NCBI GenBank assembly: GCA_947247005.1
Contig: OX365952.1
Coordinates: forward strand, 42,016,722-42,080,721
DNA length: 64,000 nt
Direction: 5' to 3'
Source: Spisula solida
Lineage: Eukaryota; Mollusca; Bivalvia; Venerida; Mactridae
The notes under the pieces: model-generated
The model's input: the letters and a program-made list of their open reading frames with translations, nothing else
Told to the model about the DNA's origin: nothing
Database searches by the model: none
Program-made: the position numbers and the translations under genes
Shown: piece after piece, positions 33,901 to 43,559 of the stretch
Numbering within the stretch: position 1 is the first letter of the stretch
How the letters are laid out: the number at the start of each line of letters is the position of its first letter

Positions 33901-36900
33901 TAACTTTATCTTCCCCATATACAATGCAAGTATTATGGAGATAGCGCACGTCCTGAAACAACATGTAAGTCAAGGTAAGTGAGATTGTCATATAATTTGT
34001 GACAAACGTTGACAACATGTAAGTCGAGGTAAGTGAGATTGTCATATAATTTGTGACAAACGTTGACAACATGTAAGTCGAGGTAAGTGAGATTGTCATA
34101 TAATTTGTGACAAACGTTGACAACATGTAAGTCGAGGTAAGTGAGATTGTCATATAATTTGTGACAAACGTTGACAACATGTAAGTCAAGGTAAGTGAGA
34201 TTGTCATATAATTTGTGACAAACGTTGACAACATGTAAGTCAAGGTAAGTGAGATTGTCATATAATTTGTGACAAACGTTGACAACATATATACATTTGA
34301 TTTTCTCAGCATAGCTGACTAATTTTAAAGTAGACATACTTTCTGTTTGTTGTATTTTTTGTGTTTGAAGAGACAGATTAAGTGCGCGGTCAACGGAAAA
34401 CCATTTGGCCAATGGCGTTCGATGGAAGAGCCAATTTCATGATACATGTACAAGGAATCCGATTGCGCTACTCAAGCTCTTTCCGATTAGACATACTTTC
34501 CCAGTGTACAGCTTTTGTTGAATATTTAAAATGAATTATTGCACAATCAATACTGTATATAATGGGAGAGCCGTAACAAAGTTGGTGGAACCAGCTGCTC
34601 CATCATATTCTGATAGTGTTGCGTTTTAAGTTCATGTTCGAAAGTGGGTACCACTATTATAAGACCGAACTTTACACAGCAAACATTGACATAGATCCAA
34701 TGTATATGTATAAGTAAATCTTACATGAAGGATATTCCCCAGTGGACTTTAGCAAATTTAGCCGTGGCTTTCATCAGATATATACCAATAAGGAAAATGG
34801 CGGGAACAATGGTGACGGGACCAACAAATCGTAGTAGAAAGCCGACCAATCCCGTCACACCAATCAAACAATGTATACATCCGGCCAGTATCAGGCTTCC
34901 TTGTAGCTACAATCAGTAATAATCAATCTATATTAATAATATCGATGTTGGGCCAACGTGGTTTTCCAACGTTGGCCCAACGAAGCGAACATCGTTGGAC
35001 CAACGTAAGAATGGTATCTGTGGTGCACCTATACTTGGACTTCGAACCTATACTTCAGGGCGCCATCACCTATCATTGCGAAGTACCGTAGAACGTATAT
35101 ATACCACTCGGCAAATCGCAACTACCAAAAAGGTTTCGCTAATAACCAGTTTCAATGCGACTACATCACACCAGACCAGGGACGGTATTCAATATTGATC
35201 TTATTTAATTGGAGAATAAGGATAGCCAAACATATCTCCCGTTACTGATCAAGAGTTTAATATAGTGTGATCTGATTGGTTGTCTTCATCCTTAAGTCAA
35301 GTCAGATCAATATTGAATACAGTTTACGGCCGCCATACGGCACAAGTTGTTATTGTGAAATAAAAGTTTGCGCCTTGTCCTGTAGTAGTGGTAATCACAC
35401 CCCTATTACACAGCGACATCATGACATCGCCTGGCAATGCAAAGTACGAAATACCCATGTACAAATGTTGGGTATTAAATAGCTGTAGCGACTATCTCTA
35501 GATTCAAATATTTACTACATTGTATTTTGATTTTCTGTTTTACATCGTTGACATGATGGCATTCATTTTGTGTGTTATATAATGTCTCATAATACGGACC
35601 TTTAGAGGAAGCAATCCATTGAGATAGAACGTTCAGTCACAGGTTGGTATAATTTGTACATGTACAAAACTACCCGGTATGTTCATGATTTACAGTTGTA
35701 ATCAAGAGATGGAAACAACGTCAGTTTATTTATACCAAGTTCAAGGTCGCCACAAACAGTTGGTGATGAATATATACAAATCAAAAACAAAGAAATACAT
35801 TAGAAAATGGAAATACGTAAAAGCATGAGTAGATCATTGGCACATCTGAGTGTACCCAATTATCTGAGTGTACCCCATATAAAGAGAAGGTTGTGCAACG
35901 GCCATGTTTAGCCGCAACGGACATGACGTTACGAAAGTTGGTACCCAGTTTTTTTCTACAGTTGTTCCAGCAAACCCGGATACCAGTTCCTGTAATGTCA
36001 TATCCATTGCGGCTAAACATGGCCGTTGCACAACCTTAGAACTCTTTATATAGGGTACACTCAGAGAATAGGATACACAGATAATTTAAAACCATTTGCC
36101 TATGGACTAGATCTAATATTATTTGTACATACCAGTTGCGTATTGTGGAGAATATTTTCCTTCTGGATAGATTGAAGATCAAGTGTACCATTGCTTGCTA
36201 GCGCCACTGAAATATGGGAAATATTCAACTATAACACTTATACATACATAATTATGGGCGTTTGACGTCGAGTGACGTTGCCATAGGAAACCGCGTCAAT
36301 AACAACCATGGTGAATCAATTTGAAAATAAATGTACCTATATACTTTGTAAGACAATATTAATAATGATTAATAAATACAGAAATGAAATAACTTTTCCG
36401 CGTATTCGTTGAAGTAATATACATGTACCTATAACAATAACCTACAGGTATACAAGAACTGTCCCCATTTGCTGAGCGCCCAACAAGGGATGTGATATCA
36501 GTTTTTATTCATGACCTAGGAATAAACCGATAACCCTGTGTTTTCGAGGCTTGATGCATAATAACAGTTGACGTCATTGCTTCACATGGCTGACTAATTG
36601 GTACACAAAATAAATCACAATGATAAGCCGTCTTACTTGTATGTGCGTCAATCTCACATCTTTCCTTAGAGATGGCGGCCATTGCTAGCAATGGTATGAC
36701 GTAATCCGGGGCTGCACCTTGGAATAATGGTAGACGTGTACCCACGAACGTCATCAACAGCGTGGTGACACCACTCATAAATAAGGTGGTACCCAGTAAC
36801 TGTGCTTTAAATTCTTCATCATTCTCAGCACACACTGTCTCTGCTACCAATAGTGAGACGGAGAGATTGCCGGACAGGGACAGTAACGCTTGCTGCAAGT

Positions 36901-39900
36901 AACAAGCAAAACACTCACACGTTGAATTAAAATACCCATCTCGAGTACGTCCATTGCTATATACTGTACACCTACTAGTATAGACTTTAACGTCATCATC
37001 AAATGTGATGTTAAGAATATGCCTTTGTGGTCATTTCCGAGGTGACGATGAAGCGAAGTTGCCGCCACACACCATAACAATCATCAGAATGAATTTAGTA
37101 TTTTGGTATTTTTCACTCTAAAAGGTATCTTTTGTTACATTTATTATCTGTAAACCACAAAAACACCGAGATATGCTACATAATGCTACCTGTAAACCAC
37201 GGAAACCCCCCGAATATGTCATATACCCTGTTACCTGTAAACCAAAGAAGATTGAGAGATAGATTGGAGGTGATTCATTAATGTTGTAGATCATCACACT
37301 GTCCTCATCATTACCGTCCTCTGTACCATCTTTGTTTGCTTTCTGTAACATGAATTATATAGAGGATCTTACATGAGTGTCTTTCTATATTGAATTTATT
37401 AAACGAGTTGGATAAAATGATAAAATGCGAGGCTCTGCCGAGCATTTTATCACTTTTATTCAACGAGTTTAATAAATTTAATATGGAATGACACGAATGT
37501 AAGATTCTTTTTATCACATAAACTAAATACACAGTAAAAGTTTGTCAAGAATGCACACACTTCCCCTTTAGCAAATAATCTCCGTAGGAGTAAAGCGGTT
37601 CATTGAAAGAGCTAAGAAAATAGTGCAACAATGTATACTCCAATATGTTAATTTTTCTGCCTTTGAAAATAATATTTTTACGGTATCTAAAATCCTGCAG
37701 ATGTAAAACTACGCTTAACAAAGTAAATAATTAAATCTTGGACCGCAGCAACACAACGTATTCTGTTCTGGTCCGTGTTCCGTTCCGGGTTTTAGTAACA
37801 ACAAGGACAGGGGAAGTAACTAGGTTTTCCGCGTGAATTTATTCGCGATTCGTCTGAATAGCCGAAAATAACTGATTGTACACGATGCAAGTACTTGGTA
37901 AGCAAGGAAAATCGTCTTTAATACTCAAAATTAACGGTTTTATAAAATGAAATCAACATCCGATGCTGTGTTTGTGTAGATGCCAGATATTTGGTATGTA
38001 CATTTCGTCCCGATCTTATTCGTACCCACGTTTAACGGACCTACCGTCATGTTTACTTACAGTCATATCTCTTAAGTTCTTGTACATCTGGTATTGTGTG
38101 ATTATAACATGCCCTAGAGTGCTCATAATCGGATATAGAATTTATTCTATTCTAAAAAAATTTTGACAACGTGTATGAATACATAAATAAAGTGACTCGT
38201 CCTTGTATATACCTCATTTGCATGTTTATTACACGTGTGTATTATGACTTTTATGTAATGGGTTTATTAAACTCCCAGAGCCTATTTTATGTGATAAATA
38301 CAACATTAGTTACGAGAGGGTATTCAGAAAGTTCGGATAACTAAGTGATAATTTTACATGGATAGATGTTTCGGGAGATGGGGACCAGTGATGGAATATC
38401 ATCGTAAAAGTATGCTACAGGACTTGTCCAGGGATAGAAAATCTTCGTGAAAATATGCTATATGGTTAGACCAGGAATGGAATATCATCGTGAAAGTATG
38501 CTATAGGGCTAGACAAGGGATGGAATATCATCGTGAAAGTATGCTACAGGGCTAGTCCATGGATTGAATATCATCGTGATAGTATGCTACATGGCTAGAC
38601 CAGGGATGGAATACCATCGTGAAAGTATGTTATAGGGCTAGACCAGGGATGGAATATCATCGTGAAAGTATGCTATAGGTCTAGACCATTGATGGAATTT
38701 CATCGTGAAAGTATGTTATAGGACTAGTCCATTGATGGAATATCATTGTGAAAGTATGCTACAGGACTAGTCCATTGATGGAATATCATCGTGAAAGTAT
38801 ACTACAGGACTAGTCCATTGATGGAATATCATCGTTAAAGTATGCTACAGGACTAGTCCATTGATGGAATATCATCGTGAAAGTATACTACAGGACTAGT
38901 CCATTGATGGAATATCATCGTTAAAGTATGCTACAGGATTAGTCCAGGGATGGATAATCATTGTGAAAGTATGCTACACAGCTAGTCCAGGGATGGATGG
39001 AATATCATTGTGAAATTATGCTACAGGGCTTGATCAGGGATGGATGGAATATCATTGTGAAAGTATGCTACAGGGCTAGATCAGGGATGGAATATCATCG
39101 TAAAAGTATGCTACACAGCTAGTCCAGGGATGGAATATCATCGTGATAGCATGCTACATGGCTAGTCCATGGATGGAATATCATCGTAAAAGTACGCTAC
39201 ACAGCTAGTCCAGGGATGGAATATCATCGTGATAGCATGCTACATGGCTAGTCCATGGATGGAATATCATCGTGAAAGTATGCTACAGGACTAGTCCAGG
39301 GATAGAACATCACCGTGATAGTATGCTACACGGCTAGACTAGGGATGGAATATCATCGTGAAAGTATGATACAGTGCTAGTCCAAGGATGATATACCATT
39401 GTGAAAGTATGCTACATAGCTTGTCCAGGAAAGGAATATCATCGTGATAGTATGCTACATGGCTAGTACAGGGATGGAATATCATCGTGAAAGTATGCTA
39501 CATGGCTAATCCAGGAAAGGAATATCATCGTGAAAGTATGCTACATAGCTAGTCCAGGAAAGGAATGTCATCGTGATAGTATGCTACATGGCTAGTCCAG
39601 GGATGGAATATCATCGTGAAAGTATGCTACAGGATTAGTCCAGGGATGGAATATCATCGTGAAAGTATGCTACAGGGCTAGTCCAGGGATGGAATATCAT
39701 CGTGAAATTATTCTACATGGCTAGTCCAGGGATGGAATATCATCGTGAAATTATTCTACATGGCTAGTCCAGGGATGGAATATCATCGTGAAAGTATGCT
39801 ACAGTGCTAGTCCAAGGATGGAATACCATCGTGAAAGTATGCTACACGGCTAGACCAGGGATGGAATACCATCGTGAAAGTATGCTACACGGCTAGACTA

Positions 39901-42900
39901 GGGATGGAATACCATCGTGAAAGTATGCTACACGGCTAGACCAGGGATGGAATATCATCGTGAAAGTTTGCTACAGTGCTAGACCAGGGATGGAATACCA
40001 TCGTGAAAGTATGCTACACGGCTAGACCAGGGATGGAATACCATCGTGAAAGTTTGCTACAGTGCTAGTCCAGGGATGGAATATCATCGTGAAAGTATGC
40101 TACACGGCTAGACCAGTGATGGAATACCATCGTGAAAGTATGCTACACGGCTAGACCACGGATGGAATACCATCGTGAAAGTATGCTACACGGCTAGACC
40201 AGGGATGGAATACCATCGTGAAAGTATGCTACAGTGCTAGTCCAGGGATGGAATACCATTGTGAAAGTATGCTACATGGCTAGACCAGGGATGGAATATC
40301 ATCGTGAAAGTTTGCTACAGTGCTAGTCCAGGGATGGAATATCATCGTGAAAGTATGCTACAGTGCTAGTCCAGGGATGGAATACCATTGTGAAAGTATG
40401 CTACATGGCTAGACCAGGGATGGAATATCATTGTGAAAGTATGCTACATGGCTAGACCAGGGATGGAATATCATCAGTGTGAAAGTATACTACAGTGCTA
40501 GACCAGGGGTGGAATATCGGAAATACATGTACTAGATTCTACTTTGGTTTGGTAATTAAATGTATGAATACATGTACAGACCTCATTTCCACGTGTATGT
40601 TGCGCATCGGTTACTAACGGGATGTGACTCTCCCTTTGAGCCATGGTAACTACGTTACGATTTCCCTGTCTTTTATCCGAACACTTAAGTTAAAAATTCA
40701 CCTAAACTATACTTGTATTAATATTTCCGCATGTGTTATAACCATAGTGATGTTTATTATCATACTGTTATAATACCATATAATATTATCTGCTGTGACC
40801 TCAATGTAAGTGAGTATTCACCTCGTATGGACATCAATGTCAGACATTTCGCTTTCTGTATACTGGTAGCATAGATAATTTAACACGCTCCTGACCTTTA
40901 TGCATGAATATACCGGTATTACAAGGTTCTTGCATTGAGTATGTAAATTTCCGCGAGCAAATCGAGCAATATCGGTTCTATAGATTTGCGTTTGTGTTAC
41001 ACATCGACCGTCGTGATACTCCCCGCTTATGAAAACATACTCCCCGCTTATGAAAACATACAACCGGGGTTCTAAATATAGACAATACCGTGACATCAGC
41101 TGTTAAATTATGCTAATAGAAGGTTGAGGAACATGTCAAATTATCTGGACTATACTGATACCGGTGGTGAGGCTTAGAACGTCGACCTTTATTATAAAGA
41201 CGGATATCTCAGTCTGTAGGGTTTCAATGGTCCTTTAAATAGATACTGAATCAATTTGATAATAAGATAAAGAAATGATGTGGGTGATAGATCTACATGC
41301 TAACGATTTTGATGACCTGTGTACTGGTTAATTGACAATGTTATCCAAAATGTAGGACTGTGAAATTGAACGCAACCGCGAGATTGATCTATTTGCTTAA
41401 ATATCCGTAATAAAAATAGAATATAACAACCAAACACGAATAACATTTAATGTATATTCAACGTTTCGTCCAGAAGGCTTCTTCAAGTAATGGTTCAATT
41501 GGAACGGTCCGTACAGCATTTTTACGGGATAAAATAGTGTAGTTGCTACGCAGAGAGGTCATACAGCACTGCAATTTTTCTTTTCTTAAATATCCGTTAC
41601 ATTTTTGGTTATAATCGTACGGATGTAATCGTTAGATTCCGCTCTATACCGGTTTTTCATTTTATTTAACCCTCAAAATTCAATGCCTTAGAAAGTACAG
41701 TAAAACCTCGATATGTCGAACATCGATATCACGAACATCCGGCCTATGTCGAGCCAATTTCAAAGAATTTGCTCTATGTTGTATATTGATTTATCCCTTT
41801 AAAACGATCATCATTATTACGAGCAACCGGTCTATCTCGAGGACAGGTGATGGTCCATTCAACAATTTTAATTATCTTAACATGTAAATATCCGCACGAA
41901 CTATGTCGCACCTCTTTGTCTCATGGTGTAGTGGCAGCCACTGGTGATCGTATCGTGGTAGGGTCCTTTAGTAAAATACAGATACCAACATTAAAATGCA
42001 CCTACATCACGATACGCGCACCTGTGATGGCATCACTATTGTCAATTATGTAGTGACCATACAAAGTAGTTCTTCCATAAGAACAGAGACTCGAGCAACT
42101 CTTGCACACGCGCTACCAATCTATCTAAATAATTGTATGACAGCATAATCTGCGGTACATCGTTCACCGGATATTGCTAGTAAATGTGAGTAATATTATC
42201 AGTTTTCGAGACATTGGATTGACAAAGAGGGTAAGATCAGCGATGCTATTTTCTAAACTACTAATTACATCACATACATTAAGGCAAACCCGGAAAGGCA
42301 AAACAGCGTTGTGAACTTATCCTGATTTACACTTCAATGTCGCGGAAAATTATAACATTACTCGCCATTGCTGGCAATATCCCGTGTACGGTATACCACA
42401 GTGGCATAAGGCTTGTGTTTATTGTTTGACAAATCAAATGAAAAGTGACACACTGTGTTAATTTTGGTCATTTTGGATTTGAACGTATTAAAACAGAGTA
42501 AACCACATTAACACATTTCACTGCGTCATTGAAAACACTTTCGAATATTTCCACAGTATGTCCTACATTTTAAGCACCAATGATATTGCACGATTTCTCA
42601 TCACGTTACCAGATTCTACAGTATCATTGGCGCTTGAAATGTTGTCATGTAAACCTTTGAGAACGGGGAATAACTGGAATATGATCAGACCAGGGATGGT
42701 ATTCAATAGTCGAATCTTATTTAATTGGAGAATAAGGATAGCCAATCATATCGCCTGTTACTGATCAAGAGTTTAGTATGGTGTGATCTGATTGGTTGTC
42801 CTTATACTTTAGTCAAGCAAGATCAATATTGAATACCAACCCAGAACTTTGAGAGAATAAAAGCACATAAACTTAACCTAAAGATTTTAGAGAATCAATA

Positions 42901-43110
42901 TGAAGTCGGTTAATAGTTGACTTAATAGTTAATACTCGACTATATCAACTGAACAGTTACCGGATAGTCTCCATCAATGTCAACCACTCCCTGCTTTCTT
43001 CTCTTCTGTATGTCTCCAGTATTGCCATGGTTTACATCCAATGTATGATCAAAGCCTACATTCACCTGTCCTAACTTATCTGGGTATCTTGTACCAGGTT
43101 CATCAGTCAT
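27724..43110 (-). CDS. SLC23-family nucleobase/ascorbate transporter gene
   Basis: Twelve coding exons join in phase with GT/AG borders: 43110-42961, 37342-37235, 36892-36637, 36206-36133, 34906-34725, 33952-33832, 33077-32921, 32552-32299, 30528-30423, 29067-28900, 28574-28479, 27936-27724. They give about 628 residues, close to the family's usual 600-650, so perhaps only a short C-terminus is missing. The product is a multi-pass membrane protein of the NAT/SLC23 family, which moves ascorbate, urate or nucleobases, often with sodium. Diagnostic stretches are SLSGNLSVSLLVAE, RLPLFQGAAPDYVIPLLAM, SIGDYYACA, PPPPSHAVNRGI, GGNIGAIGVTR and LDLSSSRNL-like DLSSSRNL. Three signature positions deviate (QQ for QH in helix 1, D for E before SIGDYYA, G for P/Q/E before the NAT asparagine), so substrate cannot be predicted. 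Whether it is closer to SLC23A1 or A2 cannot be said. Confidence 0.9.
28479..28574 (-). CDS. SLC23-type gene exon 11
   Basis: Encodes SEKADEILKILLGNPNMFGG then VLACILDNTVP. This is the last membrane helix, ending in LDNTVPG, the family signature L-D-N-T-I-P-G. Acceptor CCATAG, donor GTAAGA, phase 1 to 1. Confidence 0.92.
28900..29067 (-). CDS. SLC23-type gene exon 10
   Basis: Encodes GGALITMYGMFTGVVLSNLH then AVDLSSSRNLAIIGTSIFTG and MVPHWIEEYPNELATG. This is the family's G-M-x-x-x-x-G-L-S-N-L-x-x-x-D-L-x-S-S-R-N-L segment. Acceptor GTTACAG, donor GTATGG. A 57-bp minisatellite starts about 30 bp upstream of the acceptor. Confidence 0.93.
29100..29862. repeat. 57-bp minisatellite in intron 9, about 13 copies
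   Basis: The unit is GTAAGGACTGTACATGGACA, ACACATGTAAGAGTTACGC, TGTCCACAACCACATAAT; copies differ by a few bases (CATGT/CTTGT, GAG/GGG). It lies on the 5' side of the exon 10 acceptor. The period of 57 keeps 349- and 270-codon frames open on the minus strand, and one runs on into the exon 10 frame. These are not separate genes. Confidence 0.95.
29930..30420. other. Remaining part of intron 9
   Basis: AT-rich intron sequence between the 57-bp array and the exon 9 donor, without recognisable features. Confidence 0.5.
30423..30528 (-). CDS. SLC23-type gene exon 9
   Basis: Encodes VSSRSVFFVCGAIYLLFGII then GKISAVFICIPYPVL. This continues the NAT motif (TR-VSSRSV; the family has V-x-S-R-x-V) and forms helix 11 with the conserved GKxxAVFxxIPxPVLG. 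Acceptor TACAG, donor GTAAGT, phase 0 to 1. Confidence 0.94.
30559..30791. mobile_element. Mariner-like MITE (233 bp) in intron 8
   Basis: Terminal inverted repeats CAGGGTGCTAAAAAAGTTTG (left) and, as reverse complement, CAGGGTGTTAAAAAAGTTCG (right), extending to about 32 bp. TA flanks both ends (30557-30558 and 30792-30793). CAGGGTG ends with TA duplication are typical of mariner-type elements. No transposase is encoded. Confidence 0.88.
30800..32298. other. Intron 8 remainder
   Basis: About 1.5 kb of intron without recognised repeats or coding segments apart from the MITE at 30559. Confidence 0.45.
32299..32552 (-). CDS. SLC23-type gene exon 8 (substrate-site core, NAT motif)
   Basis: Encodes 84 residues with the transport core: SILDSIGDYYACASM (helix 8, where the family has ESIGDYYA), PPPPSHAVNRGIAIEG, AGLLGCGHATTTYGGNIG and the NAT motif N-I-G-A-I-G-V-T-R (about residues 426-434). 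The residue before the motif asparagine is Gly instead of Pro/Gln/Glu. Acceptor CTAG at 32556-32553, donor GTAAGC; the exon ends exactly after the motif arginine in phase 0. Confidence 0.94.
32921..33077 (-). CDS. SLC23-type gene exon 7
   Basis: Encodes ILIAILIGWAVCGIMTAADV then a loop with two sequon-like or near-sequon sites (NNKNDT) and ARTDAR-like RTDARSYI, ending in WFYFPYP. The TDAR and PYP signatures match the family segment before helix 8. Phase 0 in, phase 1 out. Confidence 0.92.
33078..33831. other. Intron 6
   Basis: About 750 bp between matched splice borders. The 100-residue plus-strand frame at 33376-33678 has no family features and runs opposite to the gene. Confidence 0.6.
33832..33952 (-). 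CDS. SLC23-type gene exon 6
   Basis: Encodes TCAISIILALYMGKIKLPVP then IWTRRKKCHMTRYPYHQVFA: a membrane helix followed by a basic cytoplasmic stretch. Acceptor TTTCAG at 33958-33953, donor GTAAGT at 33831-33826. Confidence 0.9.
33960..34290. repeat. 54-bp minisatellite in intron 5, about six copies
   Basis: The unit is AACATGTAAGTCAAGGTAAG, TGAGATTGTCATATAATTTG, TGACAAACGTTGAC, nearly identical between copies (CAAGG/CGAGG). It abuts the exon 6 acceptor. 54 is a multiple of three, hence the 159- and 180-codon frames, which are artefacts. Confidence 0.95.
34725..34906 (-). CDS. SLC23-type gene exon 5
   Basis: Encodes 60 residues starting LQGSLILAGCIHCLIGVTGL and continuing VGFLLRFVGPVTIVPAIFLI, then KVHWGISFM. 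This is the family's LQGA...GFxG...RFIGPLTVAPT...LIGL...HWGI region, helices 4-5. The donor GTAAGA leaves phase 2. Confidence 0.92.
34941..35012. repeat. GTTGGGCCAACG-type palindromic repeat
   Basis: Several nested palindromes, TGTTGGGCCAACG, AACGTTGGCCCAACG and CGTTGGACCAACG, within 70 bp in intron 4. Probably a small palindromic interspersed repeat; boundaries are unclear. Confidence 0.5.
35174..35315. mobile_element. GGTATTCAATATTGATC MITE, copy A
   Basis: A 142-bp element with inverted ends GGTATTCAATATTGATCTT and GATCAATATTGAATAC, and internal TAATTGGAGAATAAGGATAG. The same element, diverged, is at 42697-42836. It lies in intron 4. Confidence 0.75.
35866..36062. mobile_element. Foldback element with about 60-bp arms in intron 4
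   Basis: GAGTGTACCCCATATAAAGA and GGTTGTGCAACGGCCATG at the left recur in inverted form at the right (CATGGCCGTTGCACAACC, TATATAGGGTACACTC). The arms are about 60 bp with few mismatches and the spacer is about 75 bp. It lies next to exon 4. Confidence 0.85.
36133..36206 (-). CDS. SLC23-type gene exon 4 (extracellular loop)
   Basis: A short 74-bp exon encoding MALASNGTLDLQSIQKENIL then HNTQL. It holds an N-glycosylation sequon (NGT), as the loop after helix 3 does in this family. Phase 1 in, phase 0 out. A foldback repeat lies 70 bp upstream of its acceptor. Confidence 0.85.
36637..36892 (-). CDS. SLC23-type gene exon 3
   Basis: Acceptor CTTGCAG, donor GTAAGA. Encodes 85 residues: the rest of helix 1 (QALLSLSGNLSVSLLVAE), the loop with VCAENDEE, helix 2 (LLGTTLFMSGVTTLLMTFVG) and the conserved TRLPLFQGAAPDYVIPLLAM of helix 3. 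It ends in phase 1 in KERCEIDAHT. Confidence 0.92.
37140..37240 (-). repeat. Triplicated GGTTTACAG around the exon 2 donor
   Basis: On the minus strand GGTTTACAGGTA occurs at the real donor (37240-37231) and again about 43 bp downstream; a third GGTTTACAGATA follows at about 44 bp. The intervening sequences are diverged (TATGACATATTCGG and TATGTAGCATATCTCGG). The second copy is also a valid donor in sequence, but using it would add about 14 codons within the helix 1 junction. Confidence 0.7.
37235..37342 (-). CDS. SLC23-type gene exon 2
   Basis: Encodes 36 residues, KANKDGTEDGNDEDSVMIYN then INESPPIYLSIFFGLQ: an acidic stretch followed by the start of membrane helix 1, where the family has P-P-W-Y-L...G-F-Q-H. 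It is phase 0 at both ends. The donor GTAACAG sits in a tandemly duplicated GGTTTACAG motif. Confidence 0.9.
37362..38298. mobile_element. 937-bp hairpin-headed element, copy 1 (SLC23 intron 1)
   Basis: Starts GAGGATCTTACATGAGTGTC after TA, forms a hairpin of about 150 bp (arms GTTGGATAAAATGATAAAAT / ATTTTATCACTTTTATTCAAC around GCGAGGCTCTGCCGAGC), then TTTATCACATAA, a body of about 760 bp and the inverted TTATGTGATAAA at the end. Copy 2 at 50755-51691 has exactly the same length and I found no difference. The short frames inside (73 and 67 codons) have no recognisable motif. Confidence 0.85.
38340..40520. repeat. 43-bp minisatellite in SLC23 intron 1, about 50 copies
   Basis: The unit is GGATGGAATATCATCGTGAA, AGTATGCTACAGGGCTAGTC, CAG, with many point variants and a few 4-bp insertions (GATGGATGG). 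Sub-blocks share variants, for example CACGGCTAGACCAGGG near 39840-40210, so local amplification is recent. Confidence 0.95.
41698..41740 (+). mobile_element. Possible pogo/Tigger-like element end
   Basis: CAGTAAAACCTCGATATGTC after TA-rich flank resembles the CAGT-AAACCTCG ends of pogo-like elements. I could not identify the second end with confidence, so this is a tentative fragment. Confidence 0.35.
42160..42240 (+). repeat. Dispersed repeat fragment, copy B
   Basis: Shares CGGATATTGCTAGTAA, GTGAGTAAT and TTTTCGAGA in order with 21755-21840. It lies in intron 1 of the transporter gene. Confidence 0.55.
42697..42836. mobile_element. GGTATTCAATATTGATC MITE, copy B
   Basis: GGTATTCAATAGTCGAATCT at the left, GATCAATATTGAATACC at the right, and the shared inner block TAATTGGAGAATAAGGATAG; related to 35174-35315. 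It lies 125 bp downstream of SLC23 exon 1 on the gene strand. Confidence 0.75.
42961..43110 (-). CDS. SLC23-type gene exon 1 (start codon)
   Basis: The ATG at 43110-43108 is preceded by AACC and opens a 50-codon exon (MTDEPGTRYPDKLGQ...DIDGDYP), ending at donor GTAACT in phase 0. A TTTTCAG eight bases upstream of the ATG suggests that a non-coding 5' exon lies further up. This hydrophilic segment is the cytoplasmic N-terminus. Confidence 0.85.
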
Positions 43111-43289
43111 GGTTATCCTGAAAACAAAGTATTTATGTTACGCGGGTTGTTCAGAACGTTCTAAGGCAAACTACTACAGGCATCGTCGTTGTTGCTTGTT
43201 TGTTTGTGTTCGGCTGAGACAGTCGTGAGTGCGTGGTCATTAGTATTTTACATGTTTGATGATTTGTCAATGTTTTTTAGGCAGAAGTT

Positions 43290-43545
43290 TTGCAAGCAAT
43301 CTGGGTACGATACCCTAGCGCTTTCCGAATGGACTCATAGGTTCTTTAACGTGACCGGTGTACAACACTCATGCACATTATGCTACCTCTGTGTAACCAA
43401 CCAGCTCATCACTAGTTGGGTAGGAATCCCCGAAAAGCATTTGAGAAATGATCCAGAAGTACAGGAGTACACAGACCGAGAATCAAACCAGAGACATCTA
43501 GTTCCGTAGTAATGCTTGACTCGAAAACCTTGGCAACGCAAATCC
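43290..43545 (-). mobile_element. tRNA-derived SINE
   Basis: On the minus strand a tRNA-like head (GTTGCCAAGGTTTTCGAGTC, then B-box-like CTGGTTTGATTCTCGG) is followed by TTCCTACCCAACTAG and GAGCTGGTTGGTTAC, as in the SINE at 23.0 kb. A central block TACACCGGTCACGTTAAAGA is also present in diverged form in the SINEs at 45.1 and 49.1 kb. The 106-residue plus-strand frame over it is not coding. Confidence 0.65.
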
Positions 43546-43559
43546 GGTCAAATCAAATA

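Larger units (their letters stand above)
40530..42690. other. SLC23 intron 1, further part
   Basis: Mostly unique DNA. It contains a 21-bp direct duplication (ATACTCCCCGCTTATGAAAA) at about 41018-41060, a possible pogo-like end near 41698, and a repeat fragment at 42160-42240 related to 21755-21840. Confidence 0.5.

Noticed and set aside
33770..34412. 159- and 180-codon minus-strand frames with 18-residue repeats
   Set aside because: Translation of the 54-bp intron minisatellite; the real exon 6 occupies 33832-33952 in a different frame.
36844..37080. 78-codon minus frame upstream of exon 3
   Set aside because: Overlaps exon 3 in the wrong frame; the SLC23-like frame begins at the CTTGCAG acceptor at 36893.
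37118..37351. 77-codon frame as one exon
   Set aside because: The true exon is 37235-37342 with a donor at 37234; the rest is duplicated donor-region intron sequence.
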